Assembly: GCF_013623775.1 (NCBI RefSeq)
Contig: NZ_JABFAM010000012.1
Coordinates: forward strand, 62,001-126,000
Source of the DNA: Rufibacter sp. XAAS-G3-1
GTDB taxonomy: Bacteria > Bacteroidota > Bacteroidia > Cytophagales > Hymenobacteraceae
Direction of reading: 5' to 3'
DNA length: 64,000 nt
The notes beneath the pieces were generated by a model. That model did not search any database. It saw only the letters and a list, made by a program, of their open reading frames with translations, and was not told the origin of the DNA. The first letter of the stretch is position 1. Each line of letters starts with the position of its first letter. Of the stretch, positions 44,331-51,368 are shown piece after piece. The position numbers and the translations under genes were made by a program.

Positions 44331-44675
44331 TTAGATGCGGTGCGCCATTCTTGCGGTGCCCAAGATCTGCAAGGCTAGCGCATGATTGTATTCCCGCACA
44401 ATGCCCGGCATTCTGAACAGGTCAATCAGCCACCATATTCCTAGACCACCCGCGGTAATCCAGAAAAAGAACTGCATTCCCCACCTGTTCACATACGCAT
44501 AGTGCAACCCGAATATTACCCAAAGCAGATACGCAAAGCCCTTGGATTTTCGCCGCTGCACATACTGCGAGAAGAAGTCATTCTGTAGTTGCGGCGAAAG
44601 GGTAGGCAAGTCAACCTGAACCGTGTAGGGAAGTTGCGATAGAAAGGAATCAGGCAAAACAGTAGAGGTGTTCAT
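44331..44675 (-). CDS. TM2 domain-containing membrane protein
   Basis: 114-residue inner-membrane protein. After a ~45-residue soluble N-terminus comes the TM2 domain: two membrane helices (about 48-63 and 68-85) joined by a short turn with GLHYAYVNRW and a second helix ending WWLIDLFRMP. The motif of aromatic residues and the xLDLFR end is characteristic of TM2. Function in bacteria is unknown. It stands alone, divergent from the second response regulator. Confidence 0.8.
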   Translation of the reverse strand: MNTSTVLPDSFLSQLPYTVQVDLPTLSPQLQNDFFSQYVQRRKSKGFAYLLWVIFGLHYAYVNRWGMQFFFWITAGGLGIWWLIDLFRMPGIVREYNHALALQILGTARMAHRI

Positions 44676-44805
44676 AGGTGCAGAAGGCTAGAGGTTTAAG
44701 AAAGTAATCTACTATGCTTTTTTCAATAAACCATTGATAAACATGCTTTAAAGTCAAAGAAAAGCGTGTCTGCACTGTGGCAGGTAAAAAGCATTCCGTT
44801 TCAAC

Positions 44806-44961
44806 TCCCGGCGGCGGTTCCCGGCGAGTTTGGAGACTCGCTTCGTCCATTGTCACGAGACTGGAGTCTCGCGCCAGTTTTTTTGTTGGCTCACCCGGCA
44901 ATACTGCTTACGCCAAAGACCTCGTAGTGCCTTTAGACCTACGAGTGTCTATGCCAATGCC
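44806..44961 (+). repeat. Repeat B, copy at 44.8 kb
   Basis: About 155 bp matching 58610-58765. It contains inverted pieces GAGACTCG / CGAGACTGGAGTCTCG and a hairpin CTCGTAG...CTACGAG at the right. Hairpin copy 16 follows at once, as in the partial copy at 30402-30480. Confidence 0.75.
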
Positions 44962-44997
44962 GTTTACAGCCCGTTTTCCCTAAAACAGCCCCAAAAC
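44962..44997. repeat. 36-nt hairpin element, copy 16
   Basis: GTTTACAGCCCGTTTTCC then AAAACAGCCCCAAAAC; fused to the right end of repeat B. Confidence 0.8.
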
Positions 44998-45099
44998 GCT
45001 GGGTGAAGGGAGGATGTTTGCCCCGCAAAAAAAAACAATGGTAGAAGCCATGCGTACCCGAGACAAGGCAGTGCCTGGCCTCTACCCTCCGGTTTCCAC

Positions 45100-45135
45100 G
45101 TTTAGAGCCTGTTTTCCAAAAAACAGCCAAAAAAC
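45100..45135. repeat. 36-nt hairpin element, copy 17
   Basis: GTTTAGAGCCTGTTTTCC then AAAACAGCCAAAAAAC. Confidence 0.8.
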
Positions 45136-45394
45136 GCATCAGCAAAATTCTCAGGAAGAGGGACTGGGGAACGATAAGCTTATTGCGGAAGGTTAGTTTA
45201 TCTGGGGTTGGGCAAATGTAAGAACAGCTCTTAGAACTTACACGCAAGGTGGCGTTTTTCCAATCTCAACCTGAACGGCTTTCTTCTTGGGTAGGCCTGA
45301 AAAGAGGGTTTTCGGCACTTTTTTACAACATTCAACGAATACTTGCCCGGTGCATAGGTATATATTCGCCAGTTTACTTTTAATTTACGCCCTT
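45136..45394. other. Spacer before element C3
   Basis: No gene seen; moderately AT-rich. It probably holds the promoter of the second response regulator, but no clear consensus match. Confidence 0.45.
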
Positions 45395-45449
45395 AGAGCT
45401 TGGTTAAATTTGAGGTTTGCAGCGCAAAGATGAAATTGAACCAAGCTCT
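45395..45449. repeat. Short inverted-repeat element C3
   Basis: Ends AGAGCTTGGTTAAA and TTGAACCAAGCTCT, 55 bp in all. Compared with the reverse complement of C2, most positions agree, and changes in the two ends are compensatory. It lies 28 nt before a response regulator start. Confidence 0.75.
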
Positions 45450-45477
45450 TAAGTCACCACCCTGAAACCGATTGCAA

Positions 45478-45870
45478 GTGAAGCGTATTAAATCAATTTT
45501 GCTGATTGAGGATGATGAGATAACTAATTTTCTGAACCAGACCGTGATTGAAGAGACGGGGATGGCAGAGGAAATTATAGTGGCTTTGAACGGAATGGAG
45601 GGATTGTCGTACCTGCAGAAACTGAAAAGCCCGGCAGAGTTTCCTCCCTTGATTTTGCTTGACATCAATATGCCCATTCTGGATGGCTTTTCTTTTCTGG
45701 AAGAGTATTACAAACTTCCGCAGGTAAAGGACGCCTCCACCAAAATTGTAGTCCTGTCCACCTCGTCCAATGCGTCTGACATGAACCAGATGCGCTCCTT
45801 AGGCATTTCTACCTGTCTCTTGAAACCCCTGAGCGAATCAGACTTCAGGAAAGTTGTCGCAGAACTTTGA
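45478..45870 (+). CDS. Single-domain response regulator (CheY-like), second copy
   Basis: 130-residue receiver domain without an output domain. It has the acidic cluster EDDE at 11-14, phospho-acceptor Asp62 in LLDINMPILDG, the switch Ser/Thr in VLSTSSN and Lys in LLKPL. The GTG at 45478 is chosen because the following KRIKSILLIEDDE aligns with the ATG start of the first regulator; an in-frame TTG lies two codons earlier. The nearest kinase, at 46431, is on the same strand but after a terminator and a long spacer. Confidence 0.87.
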   Translation: MKRIKSILLIEDDEITNFLNQTVIEETGMAEEIIVALNGMEGLSYLQKLKSPAEFPPLILLDINMPILDGFSFLEEYYKLPQVKDASTKIVVLSTSSNASDMNQMRSLGISTCLLKPLSESDFRKVVAEL

Positions 45871-45961
45871 TTTTCCCTTGCCTAAGACTTGGAGCCACTA
45901 GCAATTATCTACCAGTAAAGGCGATTGCTCCGGTTTAAGGAGTAACGCTTATGCTTTAACC

Positions 45962-46012
45962 CCCCGGTTGGTGAAGCTCACTTGTAAGCTTTGCCAACCG
46001 GGGTTTGCCTTT
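45962..46012 (+). terminator. Terminator after the second response regulator
   Basis: CCCCGGTTGG (45962-45971) pairs with CCAACCGGGG (45994-46003); TTTGCCTTTT follows. Confidence 0.75.
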
Positions 46013-46430
46013 TGGTTTAGCACGGGAGATCTGTTCTGCTGTAAATGAGCTTTTGGGCTTCAACTCATTGTTAGATAGTGTCTTGTATGTAGTAGGCAAC
46101 GTGTAACGTATAGAGTATACTTCTATTTTTATAGTGTTTTTTTGTATCTAGCCCCAATAACTCTAAAGCAAAAACCAAAATATTTATAGGTATAGTTATG
46201 TTTGTGTTTAGCCAATTATAATTGCTTTTTTGATGGAAAACACCTATCAGTCCTATCTTAAACTTGCCATATTATTAGCCTATAAGGGTATAATGGCTAA
46301 GGGTTACTAGTTATTGCTCTACTTGGTTAAAATTGTATAATTCAAGAATGTTGCCCATTTTATGATAATAATGCTATTATTGGGGTGAAGTGTAGTAACT
46401 TGCAAAGTAGAAAATTACTAGATAGAAACG
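46013..46430. other. Very AT-rich spacer before the PAS kinase
   Basis: No gene. From about 46070 to 46430 the sequence is strikingly AT-rich compared with the surrounding genes and probably carries the kinase promoter. Confidence 0.5.
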
Positions 46431-49028
46431 GTGAGTTATATACAGGTGGAGATAACAGACGATCAATGGAACGGAAACATCCTGCAGAAGGTGTCTGCCA
46501 TTTCATCTGACCTTCTTTGTGCCATTGACGGAGACGGAAAGTTTATTTACATAAACGCTACTTGGGAAGAGGTACTGGGGTATAACAAAGAATTACTGCA
46601 CAAGAATTACCTGAGTGTCGTTTCGCCCGAAGACAAATCCGTGACGCGGGAAGTTGTGCAGGCCGCTATCCAGGGCAGGCCTATCAAGAATTTCGTGAAC
46701 TATTGCCTTCACCTGAACGGAAAGCAAGTACCCGTGTCCTGGACGGCAACCTGGTCTGCAGAAGATAACGTGCTTTCCTGCCTGGGCAGAAATGCTTCAG
46801 ACCTGGAGACAGCCCGGCAGAAACTGCTGGAGAAGGATGAGTGGCACAATGTGGTGGTGCAGCATGGGTCAGACATGGTTGGTTTGCTCAACCAAGCAGG
46901 GGACTACATTCATGTGGAAGGAGCCATCACAAAGCTGGGCTACCAGCCGGGCCATTTAATGGGCTGCAACGTTCTCCATTTTATCCACCCAGAAGAAGCA
47001 GGGATGGTAGAAAACGCCCTGGCAAGACTTTCTGAAGAAGAGGTGGTTCAGGTGCCCGACTTTAGGTTCAGGGCCAGTGACGGCGAGTGGCGGTGGATTG
47101 ACGCCATTGTGAGCAATCAGCTACAGAACCCGGCGATTGAAGCACTGGTGGTTAGTTCCAGAGACATCACCAAGCGGAAACTGACTACTTTAAAGCTGGC
47201 AGAAAGCGAGCGGCGCTTCCGGTCTTTGTTTGATAACAATCCAGACCTGGTTATCTATGAAGATAGGGAAGGAAACATTCTGGATGCCAACCCCAGGTTC
47301 CTTTCTTTTCTGGGGCTTGGAAAACACGAGGTGCTTTCCAAGAAACTGTGCGACTTCGTTCCGGCCGAAGCGGGGGAGTTGTGTGCGTCTAACCTGGAAA
47401 AGGCATTTCAGGGGGAGGTTGCCAACTTCCATCTGCAGTTCAAAGTAGAGCCTAATAAGCTGGTGAGTCTCAATGTGACCAAAATTCCCCTATTGGTGAA
47501 CGGCGCAGTGATTGGGGTTCATTCCATTGTAGAAGATGTTTCTGAAGCCTACATGGCGCAGTCTACCATTCAAAAGCAGGCCGAAACGCTGCACACCATT
47601 TTTGAGAGTATCACAGATGCTTTCTTCATGTTGGGCGAAGATTGGCGCTTTAAGCTGGTAAACAGCGAGTTTGAGCGGGTGCTCCAGCTTAAAAGGGAAC
47701 AATGCGTGGGGAAAACAATTTGGGAGGTATTTCCTGAATTGATCAACAGTAGCTTCTATCATTACTACAAGAAGGCACTGGGCACCGGGCAAACGGTTAA
47801 GTTTGAGTCTTACCTGGAAGAGTCTAAAATCTGGTTAGAGGTGAAAGCGTTTCCGTCTGAAGAGGGCCTATTGGTGTACTTCTCAGACATTACCGAAGCA
47901 ATCATTGCCAAACAGGAGCGGGAGAAACTGTCATTGGTGGCTAGTAGAATCTCCAATGGGGTAATCATTACAGATCCTGCCGGTAGAATTGAATGGGTGA
48001 ACAATGGATTCACCCGCAACACAGGTTATGTGTTGGAGGAAGTGAAAGGCCAGCCTCTAAGTACCTTTCTGGAGGGGCCGGAGACCGATCTGGCAAAGGC
48101 AAAAGAGATTGAGGAGAAACTGCAAGTGGGTGTTCCCTTCAATATTCTGGTGCTCTACTACCGTAAATCGGGCGAAAGGGTGTGGATCTCCATGGATTTT
48201 ACGCCCGTCCATAACGAAGAGGAAGAAATTACCCAGCACATTGTCATCCAGAAAGATGTCACTTTCCGGAAAGAGGCCGAAGAACGCCAGCAGGAAATGA
48301 CCCGTGATCTGTTCCGGCAGAACCGTGATCTGCAGCAGTTCACGTACATTGTCTCGCACAATTTGCGCGCACCCGTAGCCAACGCCATGGGGCTGGCAGA
48401 TTTCCTCACCAAGCTAGACAAGCATTCAGAAATGTATGACACGTCACTGGCGCACCTAAAGACGAGTGTGTTCAAGATGGACACGGTCTTGCGTGACCTC
48501 AACCTGATTCTCTCGCTCAGAGACCAGCAGGACATTTCTGAAAGGGAAGTATTTGCCTTAGCCGATATCTTTGAGCAAGTACGCCTGAACTTTCTGGAGT
48601 CATTGTCGCAGCACAACGGAGAAGTGCTGGTAGACATTGACCCCACCATCAGACTGAACACCAACCGGGCGTACCTCTACAGCATTTTCTATAATTTACT
48701 TTCCAACGCAATCAAGTACCGGTCAGAAGCCCGGCAGCTGCAAGTGAAGATGCAAGGCCAGGTTTGCCCCAACGGAGGAGGACTGCGCATTGACTTCTCA
48801 GACAACGGTTCTGGGTTTGACATGGCCAAGGCCGGCAGTAACGTTTTTAAGCTGTACAAGCGCTTTCATGCCAATACCAATAAGAAGGGCAGAGGCATAG
48901 GCCTGTTTCTGGTGAAAACCCACGTAGAAACCCTGGGCGGAAACATTGAGCTGAAAAGTAAATTAGACGAAGGCACCCAGGTGACCATCCAATTACCGAG
49001 CGAGGTGTTTACGGGCGAAAAACCATAA
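46431..49028 (+). CDS. Multi-PAS sensor histidine kinase
   Basis: 865-residue soluble sensor kinase with no membrane segment. Five PAS domains can be traced at about 20-125, 138-250, 260-375, 385-490 and 500-620, several followed by PAC-type motifs (VSSRDITKRK, FSDITEA, IQKDVTFRKEAE). The dimerisation domain carries the phospho-acceptor His643 in IVSHNLRAP, and the ATPase domain has the N box (NLLSNAIKY), G1 (DNGSGFD) and G2 (GRGIGLFLVK). There is no receiver domain, so it needs a separate partner; the two single-domain regulators upstream are candidates. The signal is unknown. A GTG start is used because no ATG fits. Confidence 0.9.
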   Translation: MSYIQVEITDDQWNGNILQKVSAISSDLLCAIDGDGKFIYINATWEEVLGYNKELLHKNYLSVVSPEDKSVTREVVQAAIQGRPIKNFVNYCLHLNGKQVPVSWTATWSAEDNVLSCLGRNASDLETARQKLLEKDEWHNVVVQHGSDMVGLLNQAGDYIHVEGAITKLGYQPGHLMGCNVLHFIHPEEAGMVENALARLSEEEVVQVPDFRFRASDGEWRWIDAIVSNQLQNPAIEALVVSSRDITKRKLTTLKLAESERRFRSLFDNNPDLVIYEDREGNILDANPRFLSFLGLGKHEVLSKKLCDFVPAEAGELCASNLEKAFQGEVANFHLQFKVEPNKLVSLNVTKIPLLVNGAVIGVHSIVEDVSEAYMAQSTIQKQAETLHTIFESITDAFFMLGEDWRFKLVNSEFERVLQLKREQCVGKTIWEVFPELINSSFYHYYKKALGTGQTVKFESYLEESKIWLEVKAFPSEEGLLVYFSDITEAIIAKQEREKLSLVASRISNGVIITDPAGRIEWVNNGFTRNTGYVLEEVKGQPLSTFLEGPETDLAKAKEIEEKLQVGVPFNILVLYYRKSGERVWISMDFTPVHNEEEEITQHIVIQKDVTFRKEAEERQQEMTRDLFRQNRDLQQFTYIVSHNLRAPVANAMGLADFLTKLDKHSEMYDTSLAHLKTSVFKMDTVLRDLNLILSLRDQQDISEREVFALADIFEQVRLNFLESLSQHNGEVLVDIDPTIRLNTNRAYLYSIFYNLLSNAIKYRSEARQLQVKMQGQVCPNGGGLRIDFSDNGSGFDMAKAGSNVFKLYKRFHANTNKKGRGIGLFLVKTHVETLGGNIELKSKLDEGTQVTIQLPSEVFTGEKP

Positions 49029-49270
49029 AAGATCCTTAAAACAGGTGCTTCAAGTAAAACTATTGGAGAACAAGCTCTTAGTTCGGCTTTACCAAACAGG
49101 TTCTGTGAGAAATTTTCTTTAGAGCGTAGAACAATCTATAACAAATTGCTGAAAAGTATAGTACTAAGGAAGGTGCGTGCAAAAGTGCTTTCTTCCTCAG
49201 AGCCTAGGTTCAGGTCAGGAGGAAGAGGAACCCAGTAAAACGTATTCGTTCCACCTAATAAATTAGTACT

Positions 49271-49876
49271 ATGAAATTCAAAGGTTTACTACAGTTCATT
49301 GTTGTTGTGTTCATGGGCCAGTTCCTGTTTGCCTGTAGTTCAACAGAGTATTATCGGTTCACGTCTGCTAAGCCAGAGACCTACCAAAAAGCAGTGGCAA
49401 AAGCTGAGCCGGTGAATACCGTGCAAGAGAACACTGCCTCTGCGGTTGAAGCAACGGCAATCTCTGCCGCCAATGCCCAACCAGAGGCAGAGCCAATATT
49501 AGAGGCTTCTACCAAAACGGCTGAACCTGTTTTGTTTGAAACCAAGAGAACTACGCGAGAGAAGGTTACTCCCACAGCGGCCGCCCCTGTTCTGACCGTA
49601 GAAGAGAACACCGTTCTGGAGTCTGTGAAGGGCCGCCTCGCCACCATGACCAAAGCCGAGAAAAAGGAGTTTAAGAAAGAAGTGAAAGAGGCGCTGAGGG
49701 GAACCAATGATGCCGCTGATGTGGTGAAGATTATCCTGGCCATTCTGATTCCGCCGTTGGCTGTTTTCCTGCATGAAGGGCTCAACAGCAGATTCTGGAT
49801 AAGCCTTTTGCTGACGCTTTTATTTGTACTTCCAGGTATCATCTACGCGCTCCTGGTAGTTACGGACACTATCTAA
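49271..49876 (+). CDS. Lipoprotein-like protein with C-terminal Pmp3/YqaE domain
   Basis: 201-residue envelope protein. The N-terminal signal sequence ends LFAC with candidate lipidated Cys22. Residues about 30-145 are Ala-, Glu- and Thr-rich and probably disordered, ending in a lysine-rich helix (KAEKKEFKKEVKEA). The last ~50 residues have two membrane helices with the motif VVKIILAILIPPLAVFLHEG, the Pmp3/YqaE (UPF0057) domain, which elsewhere is a stand-alone ~50-residue stress protein. The fusion to a lipoprotein-type leader is found in Bacteroidota; the role is unknown. Confidence 0.82.
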   Translation: MKFKGLLQFIVVVFMGQFLFACSSTEYYRFTSAKPETYQKAVAKAEPVNTVQENTASAVEATAISAANAQPEAEPILEASTKTAEPVLFETKRTTREKVTPTAAAPVLTVEENTVLESVKGRLATMTKAEKKEFKKEVKEALRGTNDAADVVKIILAILIPPLAVFLHEGLNSRFWISLLLTLLFVLPGIIYALLVVTDTI

Positions 49877-49897
49877 AGCAGAGGATTTTTTCATAAG

Positions 49898-49947
49898 CGA
49901 TAAACAAAAAGGCCCTGGCAGTTCTGCCAGGGCCTTTTTGTTTATCG
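49898..49947. terminator. Bidirectional terminator, perfect 24-bp stem
   Basis: The stem 49898-49921 pairs without mismatch with 49924-49947, with a two-base apical gap. A and T runs flank the GGCCCTGGCAG core on both sides. It serves the convergent genes at 49271 and 49978. Confidence 0.9.
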
Positions 49948-49977
49948 GCTGTCAGCCGATGGGAGTACGTGTGGGCC

Positions 49978-50376
49978 CTACATAACCTTCAGCCAATTCT
50001 CGGCGGAGACCTTTTCCTCAAAACTGAGGACAATGATGTCGTTGATGGTGTGTTTCAGGGTTTCTTTGGTGGAGAGCTGGCTGTAAAGCTCAGGGGAGAG
50101 CACCCACGCGAAATACTTCACGCCAGCTTTGTACAGGGCCGGAAACCAGACTTTGGCTTCCCACTCAGCGGCACCAGACCAAATTCCGGTGGCCAGGGTA
50201 TTGTCATTGAACACTTTGGCGGCTCTGGTGCTAACTACATGCTTGAGCAATTTCCCGCACCCGTCTTTTGCCGTTTCTTCGGTTTGGGGGCCCGCCCATT
50301 CTACATAGAGAATATCATGAATCACATCAAGGTGAAGGCTGATGTGCGGCTCTTGTAGCAAGGTGCGTCTATGCAT
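49978..50376 (-). CDS. Hypothetical protein, possibly STAS/SpoIIAA-like fold
   Basis: 132-residue soluble protein. It starts with strands typical of the SpoIIAA-like/STAS group (ISLHLDVIHDILYVEWAG) and has alternating strands and helices with DNTLATGIWSG and an aromatic middle (KVWFPALYKAGVKYFAWVLS). No catalytic motif is seen. It follows a gene of the same size and similar layout (50394-50807) after 17 nt, so the two are probably a co-transcribed pair of distant paralogues. The fold assignment is tentative. Confidence 0.6.
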   Translation of the reverse strand: MHRRTLLQEPHISLHLDVIHDILYVEWAGPQTEETAKDGCGKLLKHVVSTRAAKVFNDNTLATGIWSGAAEWEAKVWFPALYKAGVKYFAWVLSPELYSQLSTKETLKHTINDIIVLSFEEKVSAENWLKVM

Positions 50377-50393
50377 TTCTTAGTAGGTAAAGG

Positions 50394-50807
50394 TTAAGAG
50401 TTGGATTTCAGCCAGGCCAAAGCCAATGTTCGGTCAGAGAAATTCACCATCTCAAAATGTACGCCCAGGATATGTTGGATCTTTATCCGGTTTTCGGCCG
50501 CCTGGGTTTCCCTTTTCAGGTCAGAAGATTCAATTCTGGCTACTTTCTGGAGGCGGGTGGCGTCTAACTCCTGGGCTATCTTCAGCATGAGCAACGAGTT
50601 TTCTTCGTCAGAGATGTTGATGGTAGCCTTGCGGCCGTCTACCAGGAGCTTCTTTACATCATAGTTTCTGATGGTTTCCACCAACATCTGAAAAGCCTGT
50701 CTTATCTCAGGCAATACCTCCGGTTCAAGATCTGGCCAAGTGATCTCCAGAATATCGGTAGCCGGATCATACTCAAGCTGAAGGAGGGTGTCTTGGTATA
50801 GTAGCAT
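50394..50807 (-). CDS. Hypothetical protein, possibly STAS/SpoIIAA-like fold, paired gene
   Basis: 137-residue soluble protein beginning with LQLEYDPATDILEITWPD, then a helix (IRQAFQMLVETIRNYD), a strand (VKKLLVDGRKATINI) and further helix-strand units, ending ALAWLKSNS. The layout, the acidic loop DGRKA and the final WL segment match the downstream partner 49978-50376. It is first in the pair. No function can be assigned. Confidence 0.6.
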   Translation of the reverse strand: MLLYQDTLLQLEYDPATDILEITWPDLEPEVLPEIRQAFQMLVETIRNYDVKKLLVDGRKATINISDEENSLLMLKIAQELDATRLQKVARIESSDLKRETQAAENRIKIQHILGVHFEMVNFSDRTLALAWLKSNS

Positions 50808-51029
50808 CGTATGCAGCGGTGAAAGAAGGCAGACGTTTGGGTTAAATATAGGGTTTTGTTTGGGAAGAGCAATCCAGGGTATCTATTTTTAGCAGTGTTT
50901 AGAAGAACCAAGGCGCTATCTGGTTTGCTGATAAGATGCTGATAGAAACGCTGTTGTGGTTTTGTTAGAAGGGGGTATCTGAGGGAAAACAGGATGCGTA
51001 ACAGGCTGAGTTTAAAAGAATGCACCTTC
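50808..51029. other. Spacer upstream of the STAS-like pair
   Basis: No gene recognised; it should hold the promoter of the pair, but no consensus match was found. Confidence 0.4.
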
Positions 51030-51065
51030 GTTTTAGAGCTATTTTCTGAAAAACAGCCCTTAAAC
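51030..51065. repeat. 36-nt hairpin element, copy 18
   Basis: GTTTTAGAGCTATTTTC then AAAACAGCCCTTAAAC. Confidence 0.75.
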
Positions 51066-51276
51066 GAGAAAAGGGAGAAAGATGCGACGTGGATTTTATA
51101 CCAAATCTTGTAAAGGGCTTTCCAGAAAGCTTCCAGGAAAAAGGAAGGGTTCTGGCGCGACCGTTTGCTTGTGTTCGTACGCATTCCATTCCAGATCAGC
51201 AGTAATCATGGACACCGGCGGGCGGGTGCGCCATTCTTCCTCCTTCTTCTTCAGGGAAGATCGTTTTTGCGATTTG

Positions 51277-51312
51277 GTTGTAGCCCTTGTTTTTCAAAAA
51301 CAGCCCTAAAAC
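51277..51312. repeat. 36-nt hairpin element, copy 19
   Basis: GTTGTAGCCCTTGTTTTTC then AAAAACAGCCCTAAAAC; its right end shares bases with the terminator at 51307. Confidence 0.65.
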
Positions 51313-51352
51313 AGCAGCCCTTCCAGAGAGGTCTGGAAGGGCTGCTGTTTTA
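51307..51352 (-). terminator. Terminator of the M16 peptidase gene
   Basis: TAAAACAGCAGCCCTTCCAG-type left arm (51307-51327) pairs perfectly with 51332-51352 across four bases. Minus-strand reading gives a T-rich end. It lies 16 nt beyond the stop codon. Confidence 0.85.
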
Positions 51353-51368
51353 AGGAAGGTAGAGGAAA

